NCBI GenBank assembly: GCA_038123715.1
Contig: JAYPAN010000002.1
Location: 71,935-135,934, forward strand
DNA length: 64,000 nt
Origin: JAYPAN01 sp038123715
Lineage (GTDB): Bacteria > Pseudomonadota > Alphaproteobacteria > RS24
Direction: 5' to 3'
Part shown: in pieces, positions 18,025 to 28,016 of the stretch
How positions within the stretch are numbered: the stretch's first letter is position 1
How the letters are laid out: every line of letters starts with the position of its first letter
Made by a program: the position numbers and the translations under genes
The notes under the pieces: model-generated
Seen by the model: only the letters and a program-made list of their open reading frames with translations
Database searches by the model: none
Told to the model about the DNA's origin: nothing

Positions 18025-19395
18025 TTAAAAAGCGGTTTCCTTGAAAATCGGGGTGATATCACCGCCCCAATCGCCATGATATTTGTCGAGCAGCCGCGCC
18101 GCCGGTGAACGGCCATCGGCGACAATCTCCTGCAAATAGGCCAGAAAGCGAGTTTCATCGCGCCCGTCAACAAGCCGCCCGCGCGCGCGCAAACCCTGTT
18201 CGGCCAAATCAACCACCTGGCGCGCCACATCAAGCAGCGTGCCGCCGCGAAACGGCGTTGCCAGCCCCGATATCGGCGCCTGATGGCGCAGCGTGTTGCG
18301 TTCTTCGGCTGACCAATCGGCGATTAAATCATGCGCTTTGGCCTGCGTGACGGCATCATAAAGCAGGCCAACCCACAGCGCCGGTAAAGCACACAGCGAA
18401 GCCCAAGGCCCGCTATCAGCACCGCGCATTTCGATAAAGCGCTTGACGCGCGCTTCGGGAAATAAAGTGGTCAAATGGTCTTCCCAATCCTGCGCGCTTG
18501 GCAATTCGCCCGGCAAGGCGGGCAATTTGCCTTGCATGAAGTCGCGGAAAGACATGCCCAACGCATCGACAAAATGGCCGTCGCGCATGACAAAATACAT
18601 CGGCACATCAAGCGCATAATCGACATATTGTTCAAAGCCGAAACCCGGCTCAAAAGCCGCCGGCAACATGCCGGTGCGATCCGGATCCGTATCCAGCCAG
18701 ACCAGCGAACGCTCGGACACATGGCCGGTGGGCTGGCTATTTTTGAACGGCGAATTGGCAAAAAGAGCCGTCGCCACCGGTTGCAAGGCCAGCGCGATTT
18801 GCAATTTCTCGACCATATCCTGCTCGGTCGCAAAATCGAGATTAACCTGCACTGTGGCCGATAAATACATCATTTCAAGGCCGCGATTACCGCGCTTGGG
18901 CATATATTGATTCATCAGCAAATAGCGGCCTTTGGGCATTTGCGGTGCGTCTGCCAACCCCCAGACCGGCGCATAGCCAACGCCCATATAGCTTTGCCCC
19001 AGCTTTTCGGCAACCGCCTGAACCTCTTTCAAATGACCGCGCACTTCGGCGCATGTTTCATGAATGGTCGCCAAGGGCGCGCCGGATAATTCAAGCTGCC
19101 CGCCCGGCTCAAGCGTTACCGAGCCGCCGCCATCAGCCATTGGCCGTTGCAGGGCGATAAGATTATCGCCCTCATATTTGCCCTGCCAACCAAAGCCCAT
19201 CAGCCCTTCCAGCATGGCACGAATTCCATTTTCGCCTTCATATTCAAGCGGTTGCAATGTGTCTGCATGAAAGCCAAACTTTTCATGCTCAGTGCCGATG
19301 CGCCATGCCTCAACCGGCTTGCAACCGGCCTGCATCCAGTCTTTCAAGTGCTGCGGGGTTTCAAAAAATTGCGGCTCTGGTGTTGCGGCGGACAT
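18025..19395 (-). CDS. gshA: Glutamate-cysteine ligase, plant/proteobacterial type
   Basis: This 456-residue enzyme makes gamma-glutamylcysteine, the first step to glutathione. It is of the type shared by Alphaproteobacteria and plants, seen in AWRIGTEHEKFGF, QLELSGAPLATIHETCAEVRGH (in part), PKRGNRGLEMMYLSATVQVNLD (in part), and RFIEMRGADSGPWASLCALPALWVGLLYD (in part). The ATG at 19395 has AGGAGA upstream. It follows rsmE on the same strand by 72 bp, an rsmE-gshA pair also seen in relatives. Confidence 0.94.
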   Translation of the reverse strand: MSAATPEPQFFETPQHLKDWMQAGCKPVEAWRIGTEHEKFGFHADTLQPLEYEGENGIRAMLEGLMGFGWQGKYEGDNLIALQRPMADGGGSVTLEPGGQLELSGAPLATIHETCAEVRGHLKEVQAVAEKLGQSYMGVGYAPVWGLADAPQMPKGRYLLMNQYMPKRGNRGLEMMYLSATVQVNLDFATEQDMVEKLQIALALQPVATALFANSPFKNSQPTGHVSERSLVWLDTDPDRTGMLPAAFEPGFGFEQYVDYALDVPMYFVMRDGHFVDALGMSFRDFMQGKLPALPGELPSAQDWEDHLTTLFPEARVKRFIEMRGADSGPWASLCALPALWVGLLYDAVTQAKAHDLIADWSAEERNTLRHQAPISGLATPFRGGTLLDVARQVVDLAEQGLRARGRLVDGRDETRFLAYLQEIVADGRSPAARLLDKYHGDWGGDITPIFKETAF

Positions 19396-19467
19396 CACTA
19401 TTCTCCTGCACACCCTTTATGAGCGTGTTGCCTTTTATGTAGGTGCGTTTGAGGCTTTCGGCAAGCC

Positions 19468-20256
19468 TTACCGCCAATCGCCAAACCGCGCTTGCAACAC
19501 GGCAAGCGCCGCGACAACCGCCGTATCCGTGCGAAGAATACGCGGGCCAAGGCTCAAGCGCAGCATTTGGGCATGGGCGTTCAGCATGGCATGTTCGCTG
19601 GCGTCAAAGCCGCCTTCCGGCCCGACCAGCACGGCCAGCCCGCCTTGTATTTTGCTGTCGCTATCCGCCAATTCCTGCCCGCCCAATCCGGCTCCGGACG
19701 GCGCGGTTTCATCGCAAAACACCAAAGGCCGGTCGGCTGGCCAATCCTGCAAAATATCCTCAAGCCTTTGCGGCGCGGCGATTTCCGGCACATTCAAAAT
19801 CCCGCATTGCTCAGCTGCCTCAATGGCATTGGCGCGCAGCCGGTCAATTTTCACCATGCCGCCCCCGCCTTGCGTGCGTCGGGTTATCACCGGCACCAGC
19901 CGCGACACACCCATTTCCGTTGCCTTTTGCGCCAAATAATCCAGCCGGTCGCGCTTGACCGGCGCGACCAACAGCCATAAATCGCCGCCCGCGCTTTGCG
20001 GCCTGTGCTGTGTGCCAATGACAAGCTCGGCCTGTTTTTTGCCCAAAGCCTCAATTTGCGCCTGCCATTCGCCATCAGCCCCGTTAAACAACAGCACCGC
20101 ATCGCCGGTCTGGCAGCGCAGCACATTGCGTAAATAATGCGCTTGATTGCCGGTTAGGCTGATTTTTGCCTCTGCAGCCAGCGTCGCGGTGACATACAGC
20201 CTTTGGCGCGGCTCATATACCGGCTGTGACTGGACGTTTGGACGCTGGCGTGGCAT
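19468..20256 (-). CDS. rsmE: 16S rRNA (uracil1498-N3)-methyltransferase
   Basis: This 262-residue SPOUT-fold enzyme methylates U1498 in the decoding centre. The N-terminal PUA-like domain includes AHYLRNVLRCQTGD; the knot region has LVGPEGGFDASEH and LGPRILRTDTAVVAAL. The ATG at 20256 is preceded by GAGGA; a TTG at 20268 is the only upstream option and is less likely. Divergent from ubiA, 97 bp away. Confidence 0.94.
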   Translation of the reverse strand: MPRQRPNVQSQPVYEPRQRLYVTATLAAEAKISLTGNQAHYLRNVLRCQTGDAVLLFNGADGEWQAQIEALGKKQAELVIGTQHRPQSAGGDLWLLVAPVKRDRLDYLAQKATEMGVSRLVPVITRRTQGGGGMVKIDRLRANAIEAAEQCGILNVPEIAAPQRLEDILQDWPADRPLVFCDETAPSGAGLGGQELADSDSKIQGGLAVLVGPEGGFDASEHAMLNAHAQMLRLSLGPRILRTDTAVVAALAVLQARFGDWR

Positions 20257-20353
20257 GTCTATCCTCAATCATGTGCGGGCAGGCATATGAAAACGGGCGC
20301 TGCCGACCGCATTTATCGCTCGGCACTATGACGCAAGGTAAGCAAAAACTCAA

Positions 20354-21274
20354 ATGGCACAGCAAGACGATACCGCACCTGCCGACCGCGAAACCGGCCT
20401 GCTTATGCGCTATTTGCCGCCTCCGGCGCGCGCCTATGCCGAGTTGATGCGGCTTGACCGACCGGTCGGCACATGGCTGTTATTCTGGCCCTGCCTGTGG
20501 GGCATGACGCTGGCGCTGGCGCCGCTCAACGCCTATCCGCAACCGGCTATGATTGCGCTGTTTGCCTTTGGCGCGCTGGTCATGCGCGGGGCGGGATGCA
20601 CAATAAATGACATTATTGACGCCGATATTGACGCCCGCGTCGCGCGCACGGCGGGGCGTCCGCTGCCATCGGGGCGGGTCAGCAAGCGGGCGGCGTTTTT
20701 GTTTCTGGCGGCGCAATGCCTTATCGGGCTTGTTGTGCTGTTGCAATTCAACCTGCCGACAATCATGTTGGGCGTCGCCTCGCTGGCTCTCATTACCGCT
20801 TATCCATTTATGAAACGGCTGACATGGTGGCCGCAATTATTTCTCGGCCTGACTTTTAATTGGGGCGCGCTGATGGGTTATGCGGCGATAAAGGGCGAGA
20901 TATCGGTCGCTGCATTGGCGCTTTATGCGGCAGGCATATTCTGGACATTGGGCTATGACACGATTTACGCCCATCAGGACAAGGAAGATGACGCGCTTAT
21001 CGGTGTCAAAAGCTCGGCTCTGCGCCTCGGCCAATATAGCCGCCCGGCGATTGCCGTGTTTTACGCGCTGATGCTGGCCTGCCTCGGCCTGGCGGGCAGC
21101 CTTGTCCAAATGACCATTTTATTCTGGGTCGGGCTGGCAGTCACGGCTTGGCATTTGGCCATGCAGGTTTATTGGCTGGATATTGACGATGCGGCGCAAT
21201 GCCTGAAACTGTTCCGCAGGAACCGCAATACCGGTTTGATTGTCGCCGCCACGCTGGCATTGGGGATTTTCTAG
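20354..21274 (+). CDS. ubiA: 4-hydroxybenzoate octaprenyltransferase
   Basis: This 306-residue membrane prenyltransferase attaches the polyprenyl tail to 4-hydroxybenzoate in ubiquinone synthesis. It shows RLDRPVGTWLLFWPCLWG, the first Asp-rich site NDIIDADIDARVARTAGRPL, and the second site DTIYAHQDKEDD. Ubiquinone serves the respiratory chain that ends in the oxidase encoded upstream. AAGGTAAG lies ahead of the ATG. Confidence 0.95.
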   Translation: MAQQDDTAPADRETGLLMRYLPPPARAYAELMRLDRPVGTWLLFWPCLWGMTLALAPLNAYPQPAMIALFAFGALVMRGAGCTINDIIDADIDARVARTAGRPLPSGRVSKRAAFLFLAAQCLIGLVVLLQFNLPTIMLGVASLALITAYPFMKRLTWWPQLFLGLTFNWGALMGYAAIKGEISVAALALYAAGIFWTLGYDTIYAHQDKEDDALIGVKSSALRLGQYSRPAIAVFYALMLACLGLAGSLVQMTILFWVGLAVTAWHLAMQVYWLDIDDAAQCLKLFRRNRNTGLIVAATLALGIF

Positions 21275-21330
21275 CCAATCGGAGATTTCCGGGACTGGTA
21301 TAGGGTCGCAAAAAAGCCTATATAAAGGTT

Positions 21331-22374
21331 ATGGGAACGGCTACTCATATAAATCCAAGCGCCAAACGGATAGCCGCGAAAGAGCTTTTCGACTTGCCGA
21401 CTCTGGAAAAATTGCGGAAACGCTCCGATTTTATCGGCTTTGCGCTGATTGTCCATGCGTGGGCGTTGATTTTCGCGGCGATGGCGCTGTTTCATTTTTT
21501 CCCCAATCCGCTGACATTTCTGCTGGCGGTGATGATTATCGGCGCGCGGCAATTGGGGCTGGCTGTGCTGATGCATGACGCCGCCCATCTGGCTTTGTTT
21601 CGCACCAAAAGCCTGAATAATTGGGCCAGTGATTTATTTTGCGGCTGGCCGACATTGGCGCGCACGCAAAGCTATCGCAGCTATCACATGAAACATCATG
21701 CGCGCACCCAGCAACCCGATGACCCGGATTTGATATTGTCGAAACCCTTTCCGATTACCCGCAAAAGCCTGCGCCGCAAAATGCTGCGCGATTTAACCGG
21801 CCAGACCGGCTTTCAGCAAAGGCGGGCGCAATTTGCCAATAATTTCGGGCCGAAAGAATTGGGCGTGTTGGGGCGTATCCGGCATTTTCTGCCGCGCATG
21901 GGGCCGGCTTTAGCGTTCAATGCGGTGTTGTTGGCGGCTTGTGCCTATCTGTTTCACTGGTCCTATTATCTGATGTTTTGGGTGCTGCCCTTTCTGACCT
22001 ATCACATGGCGATTACGCGGCTGCGTAACATTGCCGAACATGCGATTGTGCCGGATAATGACGACCCGTTTCGCAATGCGCGCACCACCAAGGCGGGCTG
22101 GCTGGCGCGGCTTTTCCTCGCGCCTTATTGGGTCAATTACCATGTCGAACACCACTTGCTGATGCATATTCCCTGCTACCGCCTGTCGGCCATGCATAAA
22201 GCGCTTATCGCCAATGGTTTCGGCCCGCGCATGGAAATGGCGCCGAATTATTTTAATGTTCTGAAACGCGCCTGTGCGCGCCCCGATGATGAAGACCGTC
22301 CCGGCGGCATTGTTCATAACAGTCGGCGGCGCGTGTCGGGCAGTTTCGACAAGGGCTTTTCGGCCAATAGCTAA
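21331..22374 (+). CDS. Membrane fatty acid desaturase
   Basis: This is a 347-residue di-iron membrane desaturase or hydroxylase. The three histidine boxes are present: HDAAH (82-86), HMKHH (119-123) and HVEHH (about 271-275), with membrane stretches FIGFALIVHAWALIFAAMALF and LAFNAVLLAACAYLF between. An AEHAIVPDNDD segment precedes the last box. The substrate (acyl chain or another lipid) cannot be fixed from sequence. It lies 56 bp after ubiA with AAAGG before its ATG. Confidence 0.88.
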   Translation: MGTATHINPSAKRIAAKELFDLPTLEKLRKRSDFIGFALIVHAWALIFAAMALFHFFPNPLTFLLAVMIIGARQLGLAVLMHDAAHLALFRTKSLNNWASDLFCGWPTLARTQSYRSYHMKHHARTQQPDDPDLILSKPFPITRKSLRRKMLRDLTGQTGFQQRRAQFANNFGPKELGVLGRIRHFLPRMGPALAFNAVLLAACAYLFHWSYYLMFWVLPFLTYHMAITRLRNIAEHAIVPDNDDPFRNARTTKAGWLARLFLAPYWVNYHVEHHLLMHIPCYRLSAMHKALIANGFGPRMEMAPNYFNVLKRACARPDDEDRPGGIVHNSRRRVSGSFDKGFSANS

Positions 22375-22395
22375 TCACCATTTTCGGAGTATTTA

Positions 22396-23733
22396 ATGGC
22401 AGACCGCAATATCGACCTTGCGCAGCAGATTATCGACCTTACGCTGGCTTTGGGTGCAGACAGCGCCGATGCCATTGTCGGTGAAAGCGCATCCCTGTCT
22501 TTTTCTTGCCGCAAGGGCGAACTTGAAGACAGTGAACGCGCCGAAAGCCGCGATTTGGGCTTACGCGCCATTATCGGACAGAAACAGGCTTTTGTTTCCG
22601 GCACGGCGGTCGATAAAGATGCGCTGGCGCGTTTGGCCGAACGCGCGGTGGATATGGCACGCACCGCCCCTGACGACCCGTTTTGCGGTCTGGCCGATGC
22701 CGCCCAGCTGGCGACCGAATTTCCCGCGCTTGATTTGGCCGACAGCCATGAACCAAGCGCCGAACAATTGCTTAATATGGCGCTCGAAACCGAAGCCGCC
22801 GCCCTTGCCCATGACGGCATCACCAATACGGAGGGGGCTGGCGCCAGCTGGGGACGCGGCGCCACCGCGCTTGTCACCAGCAATGGCTTTGCCGGCAGTT
22901 ATGAAAGCACCAGCTTTTCATTGAGCTGCGCTGTTGTCGGCGGCGAAGGCGACACAATGGAGCGCGACTATGCCAGCCACAGCGCGCGCCATTTGGCTGA
23001 CCTCGACACGCCGCATGATATTGGCACACGCACAGCAGAGCGCACTTTGGCGCGTTTGAACCCGCGCAAATTGGAAAGCCGGAAAGCGGCTGTATTTTTC
23101 GACCCGCGCGTCTCCGCCTCTTTATTGGGGCATTTTGCCGCCGCTATTTCCGGCGCAGCGATTGCCCGTGGCACCAGCTTTTTGCGCGATGCCATGAACA
23201 GCCAGATTTTCCCCGACAATGTGCAAATCATTGACGCGCCGTCGCGTCCGCGCGGCCTGCGCTCGGCCGGTTTTGACGGCGAAGGTCTGGCTATGGCGAC
23301 ATTATCACCGGTTGAAAACGGCCAGCTTTGCCATTGGCTGCTCGACACTTCTACCGCCAAACAGCTTGGCCTGCAAAGCAATGGCCGCGCGGCACGCGGC
23401 ACGGGCGGCCCGCCTTCGCCTTCGGCCACCAATCTGTATATGGCCGCCGGTGACAAATCTCCCGAAACGCTGATGCGCGAGATTGGCACCGGTCTTTACG
23501 TGACCGAGCTGATTGGCATGGGCGTCAATGGCATAACCGGTGATTACAGTCGCGGAGCAGCAGGTTTCTGGATTGACGGCGGCGAAATCGCCTATCCGGT
23601 TTCGGAAATCACCATTGCCAGCAATCTGAAAGACATGTTCGCCAATCTGACACCTGCCGCCGACCTTGAGTTTCGCCGAGGTGTCAATGCACCGACATTG
23701 TTGGTCGAAGGCATGACACTGGCCGGTCTCTAG
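22396..23733 (+). CDS. pmbA: Metalloprotease subunit PmbA/TldE
   Basis: This 445-residue protein is the non-catalytic partner of TldD. It lacks the HExxxH site, having FFDPRVSASLLGHFAAAISG at that place. Typical parts are SLSFSCRKGELEDSERAES (in part), DLGLRAIIGQKQAFVSG, and near the C-terminus MGVNGITGDYSRGAAGFWIDGGEI (in part). CGGAG precedes the ATG. It is 21 bp behind the desaturase gene and ahead of the MsbA-like exporter gene. Confidence 0.94.
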   Translation: MADRNIDLAQQIIDLTLALGADSADAIVGESASLSFSCRKGELEDSERAESRDLGLRAIIGQKQAFVSGTAVDKDALARLAERAVDMARTAPDDPFCGLADAAQLATEFPALDLADSHEPSAEQLLNMALETEAAALAHDGITNTEGAGASWGRGATALVTSNGFAGSYESTSFSLSCAVVGGEGDTMERDYASHSARHLADLDTPHDIGTRTAERTLARLNPRKLESRKAAVFFDPRVSASLLGHFAAAISGAAIARGTSFLRDAMNSQIFPDNVQIIDAPSRPRGLRSAGFDGEGLAMATLSPVENGQLCHWLLDTSTAKQLGLQSNGRAARGTGGPPSPSATNLYMAAGDKSPETLMREIGTGLYVTELIGMGVNGITGDYSRGAAGFWIDGGEIAYPVSEITIASNLKDMFANLTPAADLEFRRGVNAPTLLVEGMTLAGL

Positions 23734-23828
23734 CTTACCGAGCCGGACAAGCAGCCAGATGGACGGCTACAGGGGCGGACAAATATGCTAAACTTGGGGA
23801 ATCAATTCTGCCAGACAGGGGATATCAG

Positions 23829-25685
23829 GTGAGCCAAAATGCGACCACCGGAGATGACGCCGCGCAACCGGCTGCTGTCGGCCAGCCCGATGAGCAAGGC
23901 GGTGCGGCACTGGCGATAAAATACCGGCAGCGCAAATCGCGCTCCATCGCCCTGATTGAGCGCATGTTGCGCGGTTATTTGCGCCCGTTTCTGGCGCTGC
24001 TTGGCCTTTCCGTGCTGGCCAATATGGTGGTTGCCGCGACCACTGGCGCGCTGCCCTGGTTTATCCAGCAAGCGATTGACGAAGTGTTTAATGCCGGTAA
24101 TGAGGCCATGCTGGTGCTGATACCGGCCGGTGTGATTGGCGTGTCGCTGGTCAAGGGCGCGGCCACTTATGGCTCAAATGTTATCATGGCCTATGTCGGC
24201 CAGCGCACCACCGCCAATATACAGCGCGATTTATTCGCCCGCCTGGTGCGCGGTGATTTGGCCTATATCAGCACCCAGCACAGTGGCGAATATATCGCCA
24301 TTTTCATGAATGATGTGATACGCCTGCGCGACAGCGTTTCAGCGACAATTATCAATCTGGCGCGCCATTTGCTGACCGTGTTCGCGCTGACCGGTTTCAT
24401 GTTTTACATGAATTGGAAAATGGCGCTGATTTACACGATTATTGTTATTCCGCTGGGGCTGGCGTCCATGCGGCGGCTCGGCAAAGTGACTCGCAAAGCC
24501 TCGCGGCAGGGACTTGAAGAAACGGGCGGCCTGTCCACGCTGATTGCCGAAACCTTGGGCGGTGTGCGGATTGTTAAAGCCTATGGGCAGGAAGATGACC
24601 AAATCGCCCGTGCCGGCACGACGATTGACCGGGTGCTGGAATATACCATGCGCGCCATGCGCGCCCGCATTGCTGCCAGCCCGGCGATTGAAATGCTGGC
24701 CGGAATTGCCGTCGGTATTATTATTTTCTTTGGCGGTTATCAGTCCACGCAAGGCAATCTTACAGCCGGAGAGTTTATGGGCTTTATCACGGCGCTTTTG
24801 GCAGTGTATCAGCCCTTGCGGGCGGTTGCCAATATCCAGACCGTCTTGCAGGAAGGTGTTTCGGCGGGCGACCGGATTTTCGCCATTCTCGACCATCCCG
24901 ATGAAATCCTTGACGCGCCTGATGCGGTGGATTTGCGTGTGACGGACGCGCATATACGGTTTGACAATGTAGCCTTTCGCTATCAAACCCGCGACACGCA
25001 AGCGTTGAACGGTGTTAGCATTGATGTGCCATCCGGCCAGACCATTGCGCTGGTCGGGGCGTCCGGCTCCGGCAAATCAACCCTGCTCAACCTGTCTTTG
25101 CGGTTTTTTGATATTGATTCCGGCCGTATTGAAATTGACGGGCAGGATATTCAGCAAGTGCATTTGAAAAGCCTGCGCGAGGCGATGGCGCTTGTCACGC
25201 AAGACCCGTTTTTATTCGATGACACAATCGCCAATAATATCGCCTTTGGCCGCCCCGATGCGACCGCTGCCGATATTCAGCAGGCGGCGCAACAGGCGGC
25301 AGCGCACGGGTTCATCAGTGAATTGCCCGACGGCTATGACACGCGCGTCGGCGAAGGCGGTGTGCGCCTGTCCGGCGGGCAGAAACAGCGCATTGCGATT
25401 GCCCGCGCGCTTATCAAGGATGCGCCCATCCTGCTGCTTGACGAGGCCACTTCGGCGCTTGATACGGCCTCGGAACAGCAAGTGCAGCAGGCACTTGATG
25501 AGCTGATGAAAGGGCGCACAGCTTTGGTGATTGCCCATCGCCTGTCCACCATTCGCCATGCCGACCGGATTTATGTGCTGGGAGATGGCGCGGTCGTGGA
25601 ATCCGGCACACATGATGATTTGCTGGCCGCTAATGGCAGCTATGCGACTTTGTATGAAAAACAGTTCCATGAAGGGGATGATTGA
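23829..25685 (+). CDS. MsbA-like ABC exporter (permease-ATPase fusion)
   Basis: This 618-residue half-transporter has an N-terminal six-helix domain (about 45-340) and an ATPase domain with Walker A GASGSGKSTLLNL, Q-loop VTQDPFLFDDTI, signature LSGGQKQRIAIARAL, Walker B ILLLDEATSALD and switch AHRLSTI. Its position directly before waaA and lpxK (stop-start overlap TGATG) points to lipid A-core flipping, the MsbA role; this is inference. The start is a GTG at 23829 with a CAGGGG-like ribosome site, since no ATG occurs in the first 40 codons. Confidence 0.9.
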   Translation: MSQNATTGDDAAQPAAVGQPDEQGGAALAIKYRQRKSRSIALIERMLRGYLRPFLALLGLSVLANMVVAATTGALPWFIQQAIDEVFNAGNEAMLVLIPAGVIGVSLVKGAATYGSNVIMAYVGQRTTANIQRDLFARLVRGDLAYISTQHSGEYIAIFMNDVIRLRDSVSATIINLARHLLTVFALTGFMFYMNWKMALIYTIIVIPLGLASMRRLGKVTRKASRQGLEETGGLSTLIAETLGGVRIVKAYGQEDDQIARAGTTIDRVLEYTMRAMRARIAASPAIEMLAGIAVGIIIFFGGYQSTQGNLTAGEFMGFITALLAVYQPLRAVANIQTVLQEGVSAGDRIFAILDHPDEILDAPDAVDLRVTDAHIRFDNVAFRYQTRDTQALNGVSIDVPSGQTIALVGASGSGKSTLLNLSLRFFDIDSGRIEIDGQDIQQVHLKSLREAMALVTQDPFLFDDTIANNIAFGRPDATAADIQQAAQQAAAHGFISELPDGYDTRVGEGGVRLSGGQKQRIAIARALIKDAPILLLDEATSALDTASEQQVQQALDELMKGRTALVIAHRLSTIRHADRIYVLGDGAVVESGTHDDLLAANGSYATLYEKQFHEGDD

Positions 25686-26992
25686 TGCTGTTTTTGCATC
25701 TTTACCGGATTGGCCTGCGGCTGTTCGGCCCGTATTTTATCGCCCGCATGCTGCGCCGCCGCATTGCCGGTGAAAAAGAAGACCCAGCGCGGCTCAATGA
25801 ACGCTATGGCATAAGCGACAAGCCAAGGCCGGACGGGCCGCTTATCTGGTTTCACGGCGCCAGCATGGGCGAGGCGATTTCGGTGATGGATATTATTTTG
25901 CGGCTGAAAGCGGAAGACCCCGGACGGCAGTTTTTAATGACCACCGGCTCGGTTACGGCGGCCAATTTGGTGGCGCGGCGGCAGGCGGCGGATATGGATT
26001 TTCTCATCCATCAATGGGCGCCGCTTGACTATCATCTTTGGGTCAACCGGTTTCTCGACCATTGGCAACCCGATGTCGCCATGCGTATCGAAAGCGATAT
26101 CTGGCCGAATATGACGCTGGCCTGCGCCAAACGCAACATACCGCTTATCATGGTCAATGGCCGTATGGCGGCGCGCTCTTACAATAAATGGAAGAAAATC
26201 AAATCGCCGGTCGCCCATTTGCTGAATTGCTATGCGCTGCTGATTGCCCAAGATGAGACAACCGCCAATTACCTGAAACAGCTTGGTGCCAAAAACATTG
26301 CCTTGCCGGGCAATCTGAAATTGGACGCCGAGCCATTGGAGGCCAAACAAAGCGAGCTGGAAAAATTGCTGGCCGCGATAGGGGCGCGTCCGCGTTGGCT
26401 GGCTGCCAGCACCCATCCCGGTGAAGAAGATATGGCAGCCGAAGTGCATGATTTACTGGCCGGACGCCATGACGGGCTGCTGACGCTGGTTGCCCCGCGT
26501 CACCCCGACCGAGCCGGTGATATCCTCGCCTCCTTGCGCGGCAAGGGTTATAAAGTCGCCCAGCGCAGCAAGGGCGAATTGCCCGATGCCGACACGCAAA
26601 TCTATCTGTCCGACACGCTGGGCGAAATGGGGCTGTTTTACCGGCTCGGCAAGGCCGCTTTTCTCGGCGGCACGCTGGCGCCGGTTGGTGGGCAGAACCC
26701 GCTGGAAGCCACAAGGCTGGGCAATGGCGTCGCCTTTGGCCCGCATATTGGCGCGTTTCCTGAGATTTTCACCCGCTTGCGAGAAAATAAGGCGGCGCTG
26801 TTTGTCGAGAATGTGCCGCAATTGGCCGAAGCGATTCACCGGCTGATGAGCGAGCCGGAACTGGTCGAAACACTGGTCGCCAATGCCGATAATTATGACC
26901 AATCCATGCGCGGGGCGACATTGCGAACGCTTGAGCTTATCGCCCCCTTTATGCCGGTATCCTCGGCGCAGGCGCGGCAGGAAAATGTCTGA
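25685..26992 (+). CDS. waaA: 3-deoxy-D-manno-octulosonic acid transferase
   Basis: This 435-residue glycosyltransferase adds Kdo to lipid IVA at the inner membrane. Recognisable parts are WFHGASMGEAISV, ESDIWPNMTLACAKRNIP, LLIAQDETTANYLKQLG, LAASTHPGEED and KAAFLGGTLAPVGGQNPLEA. The ATG at 25685 overlaps the exporter's TGA; a TTG one codon earlier is less likely. It overlaps lpxK by 8 bp. Confidence 0.95.
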   Translation: MLFLHLYRIGLRLFGPYFIARMLRRRIAGEKEDPARLNERYGISDKPRPDGPLIWFHGASMGEAISVMDIILRLKAEDPGRQFLMTTGSVTAANLVARRQAADMDFLIHQWAPLDYHLWVNRFLDHWQPDVAMRIESDIWPNMTLACAKRNIPLIMVNGRMAARSYNKWKKIKSPVAHLLNCYALLIAQDETTANYLKQLGAKNIALPGNLKLDAEPLEAKQSELEKLLAAIGARPRWLAASTHPGEEDMAAEVHDLLAGRHDGLLTLVAPRHPDRAGDILASLRGKGYKVAQRSKGELPDADTQIYLSDTLGEMGLFYRLGKAAFLGGTLAPVGGQNPLEATRLGNGVAFGPHIGAFPEIFTRLRENKAALFVENVPQLAEAIHRLMSEPELVETLVANADNYDQSMRGATLRTLELIAPFMPVSSAQARQENV

Positions 26993-28016
26993 GCCGCATT
27001 TCTGGCAGGGCGGCCAATCCTGGCAGGCGCATTTCCTGTCGCCGCTATTGACCCCCATTGCCATGATTTACCGGGCGGCGGAAGCAGCAAACCGGCGGCT
27101 GACCAAAACCCGCACTGCTGCGATTCCGGTGATTTGTGTCGGCAATTTCACCGCCGGTGGTGCAGGCAAAAGCCCGACTGTGCACTTTCTGGCGACGCAT
27201 TTGTCGGAACCGGCAGGCAGCGCACCGGCCATATTATCGCGCGGCTATGGCGGCACGCTGACCGGGCCGGTGAAAATTGACCCGACGCAGCACACGGCGC
27301 GCCAAGCCGGTGACGAACCCATTATGTTGGCCGCCTATGGTGCAAGGCCACTGAATGTCTATGTCGGCGCTGACCGCCATGCCACGGCGGCAATGGCCGC
27401 GCAAGATGGTCATGGCTGGGCGTTAAAAGATGACGGGTTTCAAAACCCCGCCATGCGGCATGCCTTCAATCTGCTGGTTGTTGACGGCACAATTGGGCTG
27501 GGCAATGGCCGTTTATTACCGGCGGGGCCATTGCGCCAGCCTTTGCCGGTCGCGCTTGAACATACCGATGCGGTGCTGGTGCTGGGCGAAGAACGCCACC
27601 ACACGCTAAGCGGCCTGCATATGGCGTGCGGAACCCGCAACATTCCGGTCTATCGGGGGCATATCATCCCGCAAGCACCCGCCACCGGCGCGGGTAAAGT
27701 GTTGGGCTGGTGCGCCATTGCCCATCCGGAAAAGTTCCGCACCAGCCTGCAAGCCGTCGGCTATGAGATTGCCGGATTCACCCATTTTGCCGACCATCAC
27801 AATTTGAACGAAGCGCAGGCGCAAAATCTGCTGGACAAGGCGGCGGCACAGAATCTGCCACTGATAAGCACGGCCAAGGATATGGCGCGCCTGCATGGCA
27901 GCCCGCCGCACAGTGCTTGTGCGGCTTTGGCAGAAGCCACGCAAGTGCTGGAGATTGACCTGCAAATTGACGATTGGCCGGATTTGCGCGACCGGCTTTT
28001 GGCGGCGCTGGCCTAA
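26985..28016 (+). CDS. lpxK: Tetraacyldisaccharide 4'-kinase
   Basis: This 343-residue membrane-associated kinase phosphorylates the 4' position of lipid A precursor. The P-loop is GNFTAGGAGKS (about 53-63), followed by ILSRGYGG, GDEPIMLA and DDGFQNPAM, all typical. The ATG at 26985 lies inside the end of waaA. The open frame extends further upstream but that part is waaA in another frame. It ends with a 4-bp overlap with the convergent M23 gene. Confidence 0.95.
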   Translation: MSEPHFWQGGQSWQAHFLSPLLTPIAMIYRAAEAANRRLTKTRTAAIPVICVGNFTAGGAGKSPTVHFLATHLSEPAGSAPAILSRGYGGTLTGPVKIDPTQHTARQAGDEPIMLAAYGARPLNVYVGADRHATAAMAAQDGHGWALKDDGFQNPAMRHAFNLLVVDGTIGLGNGRLLPAGPLRQPLPVALEHTDAVLVLGEERHHTLSGLHMACGTRNIPVYRGHIIPQAPATGAGKVLGWCAIAHPEKFRTSLQAVGYEIAGFTHFADHHNLNEAQAQNLLDKAAAQNLPLISTAKDMARLHGSPPHSACAALAEATQVLEIDLQIDDWPDLRDRLLAALA

